This document shows, piece by piece, positions 34,792 through 46,427 of a stretch of 64,000 nucleotides of DNA. Every line of letters starts with the position of its first letter. Position 1 is the stretch's first letter. The translations under genes and the position numbers were made by a program. The stretch covers positions 316,192 through 380,191 of the forward strand of contig NZ_FWWU01000004.1 in the NCBI RefSeq assembly GCF_900176165.1, given 5' to 3'. The stretch comes from Deinococcus hopiensis KR-140 (lineage in GTDB: Bacteria; Deinococcota; Deinococci; Deinococcales; Deinococcaceae). Under the pieces are notes generated by a model. The model was not told where the DNA came from. It did not search any database and saw only the letters and a program-made list of their open reading frames with translations.

Positions 34792-35643
34792 GTGGGTCCC
34801 GCCCCGCCCTGCCCACGCCACCTTGCGAGAGTGGGGTACCCCGTTCCCGAGGTAGTCCCCACGGCCGCGCGGCTGGTCCGGCCCGTTCCGCTGCTGCTCA
34901 GCGGCCTGATGGCCGCGTTTTTGCTGCTGCCCACGCTGGCGCTGCTGAGCCGGGGTCTTGGGGCAGGCTCCCTGCCGCTGCTGCGCTCGCCCGCCGTGCT
35001 CGACGCCCTGCGGATCAGCGCCCTCACCACCGGCACGGCCCTTGCGGTCACGCTCGCGCTGGGCACCCCCGTCGCGTACCTGCTCGCGCGGCGACGCTTT
35101 CCAGGGCGGGTGGTGCTCGACGCGCTGCTCGACCTGCCCATGGTGCTGCCGCCGGTGGTGGCGGGCGCCGCGCTGCTGCTGACCTTCGGGCGCGTGGGCT
35201 GGCTGGGCCAGGCCCTCTCGCTCGCGGGCGTGGAGTTGGCCTTCACGCCCGCCGCCGTGGTTCTGGCGCAGATCTTTACGAGCGCCCCCTTCTACGTACG
35301 TGCGGCGAAGGCAGGCTTTCTCGCCTTCGATCCGGAGGTGGAAGCGGCTGCGCGGGTGGACGGCGCGGGAGGGGCTGCCACCTTTTTCCGGATCACTCTG
35401 CCGCTGGCCCTGCCCTTCCTGCTGGAGGGTGCAGTGCTCGCCTGGGCGCGCTCACTGGGCGAGTTCGGGGCCACCCTGTTGTTTGCTGGGAGTCTTCAGG
35501 GGCAGACCCGCACTGTGCCTCTGGCAATCTACACGGCGATGGAAAGTGACCTTGCGCCTGCCCTGGTGCTCAGCGCCCTGATGGTGGTGCTGGCGTTCGG
35601 GGTGCTGCTCGCCCTGCGGCTGATTGCGTCAAGACAGGCCTGA
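34792..35643 (+). CDS. modB: Molybdate ABC transporter permease (orphan)
   Basis: 283 residues from GTG 34792; GTG 34831 is also possible and would give a more usual length of 270. Five to six membrane segments follow (LLLSGLMAAFLLLPTLALL, ALTTGTALAVTLALGTPVAYLLA and others). The DLPMVLPPVVAGAALL block and the EAA loop EVEAAARVDGAGGAATFFRITLPLALPFL are diagnostic of ModB/CysT-type permeases, and LGEFGATLLFAGSLQGQTRTVPLAIY is very typical of ModB. No modA or modC is adjacent, so partners must be elsewhere or the system has decayed. Confidence 0.85.
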   Translation: MGPAPPCPRHLARVGYPVPEVVPTAARLVRPVPLLLSGLMAAFLLLPTLALLSRGLGAGSLPLLRSPAVLDALRISALTTGTALAVTLALGTPVAYLLARRRFPGRVVLDALLDLPMVLPPVVAGAALLLTFGRVGWLGQALSLAGVELAFTPAAVVLAQIFTSAPFYVRAAKAGFLAFDPEVEAAARVDGAGGAATFFRITLPLALPFLLEGAVLAWARSLGEFGATLLFAGSLQGQTRTVPLAIYTAMESDLAPALVLSALMVVLAFGVLLALRLIASRQA

Positions 35644-35689
35644 AGCGCGGCCGACAGTGGCGCCCTCCAAGGCGTGTTAGCGTTCGGCC

Positions 35690-36328
35690 ATGACCACAGT
35701 TGCGGACGCGACCGTCACCGAGGTGTTCTTCGATTTCCTCTGCCCCTTCGCCTGGCGCGGCGTCGAGCTGGCCGACGTGCTGCGGCGGGAGCGCGGGCTG
35801 AGTTTCCGCCTGCGCCACTTCTCGCTCGTGCAGGGCAACCACCCGGAAAATCCAGACCGCAAGGCCCCGACCTGGTGGCTTCACGAGCAACCCCAGGGCG
35901 AGGGCGGCGCACACCAGCAAGCCAGCCTGCGCAGCTTTCTCGCGGCTGGCGCCGCCGCCGAACAGGGCGAGGAGGCGGGATGGGCCTTCACGCTGGCCCT
36001 GTTCCGGGCCCGCTTCGAGCGCAAAGCCGAACTGGATGAGCAAACCGTGCAGGACGCGGTAAGGGTGGCCGGGCTGGACCCAGAACGCTTCGCAACCGAT
36101 CTGGCCGACGAGCAGGCCCGGCGGGACGCGCTGGCTGGGGACCTGCGCGCTTCTTCAGCGCTGGGCGTATTTGGCACCCCGACGTTCGTGCTCCCCGATG
36201 GGAATGCGGCCTATCTGCGCTTTTCACAACTCGTGCGGGAGGCTGGGCAGGCGGAGCAACTCTGGAATCTGTACACCGAAGTGCTGCATTCGGGTGCAGG
36301 TATCGAGACGATCAAGCGGCCCCGCTAA
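35690..36328 (+). CDS. DsbA-family thioredoxin-fold protein with CPFA site
   Basis: 212 residues, no signal peptide. The thioredoxin-like start EVFFDFLCPFAWRGVEL carries C18-P-F-A, so the second Cys of the CxxC pair is absent. The helical insert includes ASLRSFLAAGAAAEQGEEAG and FALALFRA-like TLALFRARFER, and the cis-Pro loop is VFGTPTFVL (about 163). The layout fits FrnE/HCCA isomerase-like cytoplasmic DsbA proteins. Without the second Cys it may act in a glutathione- or bacillithiol-type transfer rather than dithiol oxidation. Function is not assigned beyond this. Confidence 0.8.
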   Translation: MTTVADATVTEVFFDFLCPFAWRGVELADVLRRERGLSFRLRHFSLVQGNHPENPDRKAPTWWLHEQPQGEGGAHQQASLRSFLAAGAAAEQGEEAGWAFTLALFRARFERKAELDEQTVQDAVRVAGLDPERFATDLADEQARRDALAGDLRASSALGVFGTPTFVLPDGNAAYLRFSQLVREAGQAEQLWNLYTEVLHSGAGIETIKRPR

Positions 36329-36348
36329 AAACCAAAAAAGGCCTGTAG

Positions 36349-36380
36349 GACGGACCGAACATGTTGTTTTAGACTCGAGT

Positions 36381-36404
<24 letters not shown>
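36349..36404. terminator. 56-bp perfect palindrome overlapping the rep 3' end
   Basis: Positions 36349-36376 are exactly complementary to 36377-36404 with no spacer; the centre is GACTCGAGTC. The right arm includes the last codons (DGPNMLF and stop) of the replication initiator on the minus strand. As RNA it would fold into a very strong hairpin in both directions, ending both the DsbA-family and rep transcripts. Confidence 0.75.
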
Positions 36405-37802
<1,398 letters not shown>

Positions 37803-37866
37803 GGACCCCCCTTGTTGTTGTTTTTTAGATCTTTAAATCTTTTAAAAAAAGATATGTTGTTAACAT
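37803..37866. other. AT-rich block, possible DNA unwinding element
   Basis: Between the rep start and the iterons, about 50 bases (37815-37866) are made mostly of A and T (runs such as CTTTAAATCTTTTAAAAAAAG). In an iteron origin this is where melting would be expected. A second AT-rich patch is at 38280-38330. No DnaA box was recognised. Confidence 0.4.
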
Positions 37867-37915
37867 CATCAAGCGGCGGGGCGACTCGTGTGCTGGACGG
37901 CAAAAAAAGGGTCAA

Positions 37916-38465
37916 ACGGCGCAAGTTGTCCGATAGTTCGGCGCAAGTTGTCCGATAGTTTTGGGGGTCAAACGGCGCAAGTTGTCCGATAGGTAGACCC
38001 CAAACGGCGCAAGTTGTCCGATAGCAACGGCGCAAGTTGTCCGATAGGTAGAGTTTGGAAACGGCGCAAGTTGTCCGATAGTTGTGGGGAAAAACGGCGC
38101 AAGTTGTCCGATAGTTGGGCTTCAAACGGCGCAAGTTGTCCGATAGGTAGAGTTTGGGGGAATGTACACCCCAGGGCAGGCGTGTCAGACACAGGAAAAG
38201 GGGAAACGGCGCAAGTTGTCCGATACCCTCTCATCTAAAAACGGCGCAAGTTGTCCGATAGGTAGAGTTTGAGAGTGTAGACGTAAAATCTATATCAAAT
38301 TCTGCTTCTATAAGAAAAATTCCCCTTAGAAGACTCCTCTGCAGGTCAGTTCTCCTCCGGTTTCCTCTCCCGGTCTCCAGGACGGGTGAAAGGTTGTGCA
38401 CAGGGAGATCCTGAGCGCACTTGGTTGAAGCGGCATAAGGCAAAACGGCACAAGTTGTCCGATAG
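37916..38465 (+). repeat. Origin iteron array, 11 copies
   Basis: Direct repeats ACGGCGCAAGTTGTCCGATAG start at 37916, 37939 (first base altered), 37972, 38004, 38027, 38061, 38094, 38126, 38206 (last base altered), 38241 and 38445 (one internal change). All have one orientation. Spacings between starts are 23 or 32-34 for the first eight (close to two or three helix turns), then 80, 35 and 204. Several are followed by a conserved GGTAGAGTTTG. They lie between rep and parA, as replication-initiator binding sites do. Confidence 0.92.
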
Positions 38466-38497
38466 TCTCCGTTCCTGTCTACCCCTCTGGTCGCCAC

Positions 38498-38517
38498 TGC
38501 TCGTCATGTGACGAGCA
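38498..38517. promoter_or_regulatory. parS-like palindrome, copy 2
   Basis: TGCTCGTCATGTGACGAGCA, one base off perfect symmetry (T for C in the centre), 41 bases before the parA start. Here ParB could also repress parAB. Confidence 0.7.
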
Positions 38518-38558
38518 AGTCGCTGTTCGTGGCGGAAATTCGCGCTAGGCTGATAGAA

Positions 38559-39335
38559 ATGCGAACGCTGACGTTCTTCAACCACGCGGGGGGAGTCATG
38601 AAATCGAGCCTCACGCGGGACGTGGGATACACCCTGTCGCAGGCCGGCCTGCGGGTACTCGTGGTAGATCTCGACCCGCAGGCCAACCTCACCGACTGGC
38701 TGGGGGTCAGTGGTGTGACGCGGGAGCAAACGGTGTACACCACCGCCACCAGCGGTGATCCCCTCCCCTCCCCTACCGCAGTGCACGGCCTGCACCTCAT
38801 TCCCAGCGACGTTTCACTGGCGCTGGCTGAGGGGCAGATGATGGGCGTGGTAGGCGCGCACCTGCATCTGCGGCAGGCGCTCCAGGCCGTCTCGGATCAG
38901 TACGACGTGACGCTGATCGACAGCCCACCCAGCCTGGGCCAACTGTCCATTCTGGGTGCCCTCGCGGCGGATCACCTGATCGTGCCAGTGCCGACGCGGC
39001 AGAAGGGAATGAACGCCCTGGCGGGTCTATCCGAAGCGATGGCGACTTACCGCAAGCTGCGGCCGGATCTCACGGTGGCGCTGTACGTGCCCACCCTGTA
39101 TGACGCCCGGCGCTCCCATGACCGGGAAGCCTACGCCGCCCTTCAGGGCATGCTCCGGCCGTTGGCAAGTCCCATTCCAGATCGCGGCGCAGTGTGGAAC
39201 GACTCGGCCAGCGCTGGACAGCCGGTGGGCCTGTACGCGCCGGGTTCGCCCGTGCATCAAGACGTCTTGCGGGCCACCGCCGAGATTGCAGCGGCCTCAC
39301 GCCTCGAGGTGACAATTCCTGGAGGGAAGGCGTGA
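38559..39335 (+). CDS. parA: ParA-family partition ATPase
   Basis: 258 residues from ATG 38559. The Walker-type P loop is NHAGGVMKSS (8-17), so the ParA signature Lys (KGGxGKT) is Ala and the Gly before the catalytic Lys is Met. Switch I DLDPQANLTDWLG (37-49) and Walker B-like VTLIDSPPSLG are conserved, as are PVPTRQKGMNAL and the C-terminal DRGAVWNDSASAGQPVGLYAPGS split as DRGAVWNDSASAGQPV. It should move ParB-bound replicon copies to the cell halves. A TAGGCT about 8 bases before the ATG and lack of a ribosome site suggest leaderless translation. GTGA-coupled to parB. Confidence 0.87.
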   Translation: MRTLTFFNHAGGVMKSSLTRDVGYTLSQAGLRVLVVDLDPQANLTDWLGVSGVTREQTVYTTATSGDPLPSPTAVHGLHLIPSDVSLALAEGQMMGVVGAHLHLRQALQAVSDQYDVTLIDSPPSLGQLSILGALAADHLIVPVPTRQKGMNALAGLSEAMATYRKLRPDLTVALYVPTLYDARRSHDREAYAALQGMLRPLASPIPDRGAVWNDSASAGQPVGLYAPGSPVHQDVLRATAEIAAASRLEVTIPGGKA

Positions 39336-40216
39336 CCCGCAAGGCGAGGCCGGCCATCGGTGCCCGCCTGAGCGGCCTGGTGGAAGGCGTGGGAACCCTT
39401 GGGCAGCCCGCCACCATGACCCTGCTCCTTTCGGATTTGCAGCCCGGCGCCTTTCAACCCCGCGTCCATTTCGGTACAGAAGCGCTGGAAGAACTGGCGC
39501 ACAGCATCCGGGAACAGGGAGTTTTGCAGCCTCTGCTGGTGCGCCCTCTCCCAGGCGGACGCTACGAGATCGTGGCCGGAGAGCGCCGCTGGCGGGCCGC
39601 GCAGCAGGCCGGTCTGACCGAGGTGCCCGTCCTGGTACGGGACCTCACCGATGCACAGGCGCAGCTGGCCGCCGCCGTCGAGAACCTGCAGCGCGAGAAC
39701 CTCAACGTGATGGAGGAAGTGCGGGCCCGCCTGCAGGTGGCGGCGTCCACCCTGGGTGTTTCTCCAGAGCAGGCCGTGCCCCGGCTGTTCGCCCTGGACC
39801 GTCGTCCGGACGAGGATCCGGAGACAGTGGCACGGCTGGACGCCCTTTTCGCCGCGCTGGGACGGGAAAGCTGGCGAAGCTTCGTCAAGAACCGCGCCGC
39901 CCTGTTGAATTTGCCCGAAGACGTTCAGGAAGCCGTGCGGACCGGCCTCGACTACCGCAAAGCGCTGGTGGTCGGTCGTGTGGAGGACCGCGAGCAGCGC
40001 CAGGGGTTGCTGGAAGCTGCGCGAGCCGGAGCGACGGTGCAGGCCCTGCGAGAGCAGATCGCGGACCCACAGGAAAGGCGGGCCGATCCCACGCAGGCAG
40101 TCCTCCGTCGACTGGCGGACCGTAGAACGTTGGCCGGGTTGGAGGGGGCGCGCAGGCGCAAGATCGAACGCCTCCTCCAACAGATCGGTGAACTGCTGGA
40201 CAGTGCGGAAACGTAG
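39332..40216 (+). CDS. parB: ParB-family centromere-binding protein
   Basis: 294 residues from a GTG overlapping the parA stop, GGAGGGAAGG just upstream. The CTP-binding N domain has QPRVHFGTEALEELAHSIREQGVLQPLLVR compressed as SIREQGVLQPLLVRP, then box II GERRWRAAQQAG (about 92-103) and VENLQRENLNVMEEVRA. The central HTH region follows (LAKL-type helices replaced by VAASTLGVSPEQAVPRLFAL), and a C-terminal helical dimerisation segment ends in RRKIERLLQQIGELLDS. It should bind the four TCACGTGA-centred palindromes nearby and spread as a CTP-dependent clamp. Confidence 0.92.
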   Translation: MTRKARPAIGARLSGLVEGVGTLGQPATMTLLLSDLQPGAFQPRVHFGTEALEELAHSIREQGVLQPLLVRPLPGGRYEIVAGERRWRAAQQAGLTEVPVLVRDLTDAQAQLAAAVENLQRENLNVMEEVRARLQVAASTLGVSPEQAVPRLFALDRRPDEDPETVARLDALFAALGRESWRSFVKNRAALLNLPEDVQEAVRTGLDYRKALVVGRVEDREQRQGLLEAARAGATVQALREQIADPQERRADPTQAVLRRLADRRTLAGLEGARRRKIERLLQQIGELLDSAET

Positions 40217-40226
40217 AGGAGAGGAC

Positions 40227-40246
40227 TGCTCGTCACGTGACGAGCA
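40227..40246. promoter_or_regulatory. parS-like palindrome, copy 3
   Basis: Perfect 20-base palindrome TGCTCGTCACGTGACGAGCA, 11 bases after the parB stop. Confidence 0.75.
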
Positions 40247-40264
40247 GAGGGAGAGCCGGGGCGT

Positions 40265-40906
40265 CTAGCCGTCGCGGCGTGCCCTTTCGCGCAGTTGCTG
40301 GGGCGTGAGGGGACCACCATGTCCGGGCAGGATGACCCTGAGGTCCAGTTCGGTGAGGAGCCGCAGGGTCTGAACCGCCTGGGCGTGATCGTCGTTGTAG
40401 GCAGGGCGGGGAAGATGGGCCCCGTTCGGGCCACTGATCACGGCGTCTCCCGCGATGAGCACGCCACCTCGCAGGAGGCCAATCTGCCCACGGGAATGCC
40501 CTGGGAGAGGCAGGACCTCCCAGCCATAGACGTGTTCGCCCGGAAGAACGGCCCGCAGAGCGGACGGCGGCACTTTGGGATGCAGCCGCGAGATGATCTG
40601 TCCTACCCGGGGCGCTCCCGCCGGATAGGGGAGGTGGTGCTCCTGGCCGGTGAGCAGGGGACATTCCAGCGGATGGGTCAGGATGGGCACGCCTGAGCGC
40701 GCCGCCAGGAATGCACCACCCGAGTGGTCCACATGCGCGTGGGTCAGGAGCAGGGCGTCGGGCCGGAAGTCGCGCAGCACCCGGGCAAAGCGGGGGGTAT
40801 GCGCCAGACTCCCCGAATCCACCATCACCCGGCCCTCGGGGGTGTGCAGCAGGTAAACGTTGGCATACAGGGCATGGACCGTTACCCCCTCCGGGAGCGG
40901 GCTCAC
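40265..40906 (-). CDS. MBL-fold metallo-hydrolase
   Basis: 213 residues from GTG 40906 (GTGA overlap with the gene before). Metallo-beta-lactamase fold: ANVYLLHTPEGRVMVDSG, motif LTHAHVDHSGG (HxHxDH), PLPGHSRGQIGL (His), VLIAGDAVI (Asp) and ILPGHGGPLT (His). These are the ligands of a dinuclear metal site as in glyoxalase II-like and lactonase-like hydrolases. It forms a two-gene operon with the HAD-like gene. Substrate not predictable. Confidence 0.85.
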   Translation of the reverse strand: MSPLPEGVTVHALYANVYLLHTPEGRVMVDSGSLAHTPRFARVLRDFRPDALLLTHAHVDHSGGAFLAARSGVPILTHPLECPLLTGQEHHLPYPAGAPRVGQIISRLHPKVPPSALRAVLPGEHVYGWEVLPLPGHSRGQIGLLRGGVLIAGDAVISGPNGAHLPRPAYNDDHAQAVQTLRLLTELDLRVILPGHGGPLTPQQLRERARRDG

Positions 40907-41616
40907 TCGTCCTCCCCGCCCGCCTCCCGGTCCTGCTCCGCGAGGGCGGAGGTGAGGAGAGGTCCTTCTCCAGGCATGACGGCGTAAGCGCAAAGGGCCA
41001 GGAAGGAGGCGTCGGAAGCGGCGGCGCTCACACCCAGGGTCAGTTCCACACCGTCCCCAAGTTGCGAGAGGACGTAGTTCACCGCGCCCTCCGGGTTAAT
41101 CTCACGGGGCAGCAGGGTGAGTTGATCGGGGGCCGAGAGCAGCCGGAACTGTCCCCGAAAAGGCCCCTCGTCCAGCCAGGTCTGCCACTCCCGCGCTGCT
41201 GCGTCCAGGGCAAAGGGAACCCCGTGCGGATGCCGGACCGTCACCATCAGGGGAAGCCCACCGCGTTCGTGCAGTTCGGCCTCGGTGCCGAGTTGACCCA
41301 GCCAGCCGATGTGCTGGGCCGCCTGATGGGCCATTCGCAGCGCGCCCTCGCGCTCCCCCAGCGTCTCGGTTGTCAGCCTGCGCCACGCGGCGTCCTCCTC
41401 GCCGTCAGGCTTCAGTACCACTGCTCCGTGCCGCAGGATTTGCCAGGAGGTAAAGGCCGCGGGCACATTCAGCAGGCCCTCCTCGTCCAGCCCGGTCACG
41501 GGAATCCACTCGGCGGCCTCCAGCAGGCGGGCGAGGACTGGGGCTGTGGGGGAGAGGTCTTCTTCCCGGCCCTGCGGCGCGAGAAAGCCAACCGGATTCA
41601 CGAAAGCGACGATCAT
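40903..41616 (-). CDS. HAD-like protein lacking the catalytic Asp motif
   Basis: 237 residues. The layout resembles HAD-IIB/sucrose-phosphatase-like proteins: PTAPVLARLLEAAEWIPVTG, then FTSWQILRHGAVVLKPDG, VRHPHGVPFALDAAAREWQ and ASDASFLALCAYAVMPGEGP. However the usual N-terminal DLDGT nucleophile motif is replaced by FVNPVGFL, so a phosphatase reaction by the normal chemistry is not expected. The family call is from pattern memory and moderate. It is coupled by GTGA to the MBL gene. Confidence 0.55.
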   Translation of the reverse strand: MIVAFVNPVGFLAPQGREEDLSPTAPVLARLLEAAEWIPVTGLDEEGLLNVPAAFTSWQILRHGAVVLKPDGEEDAAWRRLTTETLGEREGALRMAHQAAQHIGWLGQLGTEAELHERGGLPLMVTVRHPHGVPFALDAAAREWQTWLDEGPFRGQFRLLSAPDQLTLLPREINPEGAVNYVLSQLGDGVELTLGVSAAASDASFLALCAYAVMPGEGPLLTSALAEQDREAGGEDE

Positions 41617-41733
41617 GGACGCACTCTAGAGCGGCCAGGCAGCATACCGCCTGGCCGCCAAACCCTTTTTGGTGGTCTGAACAGCCACTGAAGGTTCAAG
41701 CTCAACCCTGCCTTCATCCCCACGGGAACGGAC

Positions 41734-41774
41734 TATTCAAATTGAGGTCAAAGTGATATCATATTGATCGGAGG
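41734..41774 (+). promoter_or_regulatory. Promoter/operator region of the SPFH gene
   Basis: A -10-like TATCAT (41757-41762) within the palindrome TGATATCA (41754-41761) is followed by TATTGATC and a GGAGG ribosome site (41770-41774) before ATG 41781. The overlap of symmetry with the -10 box suggests repressor control. Confidence 0.4.
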
Positions 41775-41780
41775 TAGGGT

Positions 41781-42692
<912 letters not shown>

Positions 42693-42736
42693 GTGGTCCC
42701 CAACGGGCACAGCCCGAGAAGGCGAGGTGAGGCGCT

Positions 42737-42931
42737 GTGGCCCGCAAGAATTTTCCCCTGCGCGTGAACCCCGAGTTGTACGCCGCTCTGGAGCGCTGGG
42801 CCTCCGACGAACTCCGCAGCGTGAACGCGCAGATCGAGTACCTGCTGACCCAGAGCGTGAAACAGGCCGGGCGCTGGAAGGCGGGAGCCGAGGAAGTTCG
42901 CCCGGATGGAGACAGCAGCGCGGAGGAGTGA
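42737..42931 (+). CDS. Arc-family small DNA-binding-like protein
   Basis: 64 residues from GTG 42737 with AGGTGAGG upstream. KNFPLRVNPELYAALERWASDELRSVNAQIEYLLTQSV (shown in parts) matches the ribbon-helix-helix Arc-like pattern: a beta strand FPLRVNP then two helices with SVNAQIEYLL. It sits directly behind the SPFH gene. It may autoregulate the pair; no binding site beyond the TGATATCA palindrome is proposed. Confidence 0.8.
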   Translation: MARKNFPLRVNPELYAALERWASDELRSVNAQIEYLLTQSVKQAGRWKAGAEEVRPDGDSSAEE

Positions 42932-42941
42932 TCTGCAACAA

Positions 42942-42981
42942 GAGGGGGGGCAGCCGTCTACGTTCCGGCTGGCCCCCCCTC
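42942..42981 (+). terminator. Stem-loop after the SPFH operon
   Basis: Arms 42942-42956 and 42966-42981 pair over 15 positions with one bulged base, G7/C7 core. It begins 10 bases after the Arc-like gene stop. Confidence 0.55.
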
Positions 42982-42987
42982 GTCCCA

Positions 42988-43528
42988 TCAGCCTTGCTGC
43001 GCCGGGAGAATCTGATTGTCGGTGAAGGTCCCGTCGTTGCCGCCCTCCGCAGAGCAGGCCGTCAGGCCCACCTCGAGGTCTACCGCGGCGGGCAGCGCCA
43101 ACCGTTGCCCGGCCTCTGGGGTGGGGGCCCGATGGTTACCTGGCCCAGAGCGTCCACGAGCGCGCCCATAAAGACGTTGAGGGTGGTGTGGTCCAGTGTG
43201 ATGCCGAACAGCGCAAAGGCCCCCACCAGGAAGAGCGGCTCGGATGTCCGTTCGCGGTGCCAGGCGGACGGAGGAGTTCGCAGGTTCCGGTGGAGCAGGA
43301 AGTCGCGCCGACCCGTATCGTTGCGCAGCAGGGTGACCATCGGGCGGTTGCGGTTGCTGTACAGCACTGCCCGCAGGAGAGCCGTTCGTCACGGTCTGAA
43401 GCGGCAAAGGCCATCAGGTCTGGTCCCTGCTCGCCCTGGGGATTGATCACCAGGGCGAGAGGGCAAAGAGAGGAGGTCAGCTCTGGAGCGTCAGACCAGA
43501 CGCACCTCCCCCCTCGTCGGCAAATCAC
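42988..43528 (-). pseudogene. Broken DUF1989-like (urea carboxylase-associated) gene
   Basis: Three minus-strand frames give successive pieces: VINPQGEQGPDLMAFAAS and DRDERLSCGQ (N part), MVTLLRNDTGRRDFLLH and TTLNVFMGALVDALGQVTIG (middle), then PEAGQRLALPAAVDLEVGL and TACSAEGGNDGTFTDNQI (C part, stop at 42988). The order and blocks resemble DUF1989 proteins found with urea carboxylase (aminomethyltransferase-like or allophanate-linked families). At least two frameshifts disable it. The remaining spacer to 43633 shows nothing else. Confidence 0.6.
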
Positions 43529-43633
43529 ACCGGATTGGCGCAGGCTCTACGGTAGGGTCAACGTCGCGTAAAGGCATTTTTCCGCTCTGGCTTCCTTCGT
43601 CAGAGAAGGGGGCGAGGCGCACTCCAGAAGGGT

Positions 43634-43653
43634 TGCTCGTCACGTGACGAGCA
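43634..43653. promoter_or_regulatory. parS-like palindrome, copy 4
   Basis: Perfect TGCTCGTCACGTGACGAGCA; with the preceding GGGT it is identical over 24 bases to copy 1. It lies between the DUF1989 remnant and the hut terminator. Confidence 0.75.
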
Positions 43654-43656
43654 AAC

Positions 43657-43693
43657 GAAGAGGAGGCAGCCGTGGATGGGCTGCCTCCTCTTC
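43657..43693 (-). terminator. hut operon terminator
   Basis: Perfect 15-bp stem (43657-43671 with 43679-43693), 7-base loop, 18 bases after the hutH stop; GTTTG follows on the minus strand. A T7 tract flanks it on the plus side. Confidence 0.65.
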
Positions 43694-43710
43694 CACACGC
43701 TTTTTTTGCT

Positions 43711-45206
<1,496 letters not shown>

Positions 45207-45210
<4 letters not shown>

Positions 45211-46427
45211 CTTGAATGCTCCTTGAAGTGTTGCCCGCCGACCCACACGTCGCGCACCGGATTCGCCCCCAGCGCGTAGGCCAGATCGCGCCAGTCCGCC
45301 GAGTGCAGCGCCAGAAAGTCGGCGCGCTGTCCGGGGACAAGCGCGCCCCTATCGTTCAGGCCCAACGCCGCCGCCGCGTTGGCCGTCGCGGCCGTCAGGG
45401 CCTCCGCCGGAGTCAGGCCGCACAGGCGCACGGCAAGCGCGAGGGCGAGCCCCGCGCTGAAGAGGGGAGAACTGCCCGGGTTGAGGTCTGTGCCCACAGC
45501 CACGCATGCGCCCGCGTCCACCAGTTTCCGGGCGGGCGCGGCGGGCAGGCCGAGGTGGAGCGTGACGCCGGGCAAGACGGTGGCGATGGTGCTCGACGAG
45601 GCCAGCGCTGCGACCTGCGCCTCTCCGCTCGCTTCCAGGTGGTCCACGCTGAGCGCCCCCACCTCGCAGGCCAGTTCGGTGCCCCCGACCGCGTGAAATT
45701 GATCGGCGTGCAGCTTGACGGCCAGTCCGTGCTGCCGCGCGGCCGCAAGGATGGCGCGCGTCTCGTCCACACCAAACGCCTCGCGCTCGCAGAACACGTC
45801 CACGGCCTCGGCCAGTCCTTCGCGGGCCACCTGAGGAATCAGCTCCCCGCAGACGGACTGAACGTAATCGGTTCGCCCGGTTTGCGGCGGCACGTGGATC
45901 AGCAACGTGGCCACCAACGTCACGGAAATGATGGGCTGCAAGGCCCGCACCGCCCGCAGCATCCGTATCTCGGCCCCGAAGTCCAGCCCGTAGCCGCTCT
46001 TGACTTCGATGGTGGTTGCGCCGCTCACCGCCAGTGCCCGTAGACGGGGCAGGGCCAGCTGCACAAGTTCGGCCTCGTCTGCCGCTGCCGTCGCCCGCAT
46101 GGTGGAGCGGATGCCGCCACCCCGCGCGAGGATCGTTTCGTAGGGCACGCCCTCCACCCGCGCTTCAAAATCGGCCAGCCGGTCTCCGGCCCAGACCGCG
46201 TGGGTGTGCGGATCGGTCAGCCCAGGGACGACGGCCACGCTTCCGAAGTCGTGAAGATGGGCAGCAGCAGGTGCGTCGCGGCGAGGCCCCACCCAGGAGA
46301 CAAGGCCGTCACGAACGAGCAGGGCGGCGTCGGGGACAACGGTCAACTCGCGCATCGCCGGGCCGCGCTGGGGGCCCGGCGCGGGGGTGACGAGCTGAGA
46401 AATTCCTGTAAACAGCGTCTCAGCCAC
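45207..46427 (-). CDS. hutI: Imidazolonepropionase
   Basis: 406 residues, amidohydrolase superfamily. Metal ligands in DPHTHAVWAGDR (HxH), KLHADQFHAVGG (His), SVDHLE and GTDLNPGSSP (Asp). ARGGGIRSTM and VKSGYGLDF are HutI hallmarks. It opens imidazolone-5-propionate to N-formimino-L-glutamate, third step of histidine breakdown. It overlaps hutG by 8 bases and hutH by 4. Confidence 0.95.

Noticed and set aside
37916..38465. CRISPR-like repeat array
   Set aside because: The 20-21 base repeats are closely and unevenly spaced, partly only 2-12 bases apart, with no spacers of constant length or cas genes; they fit iterons beside a rep gene.
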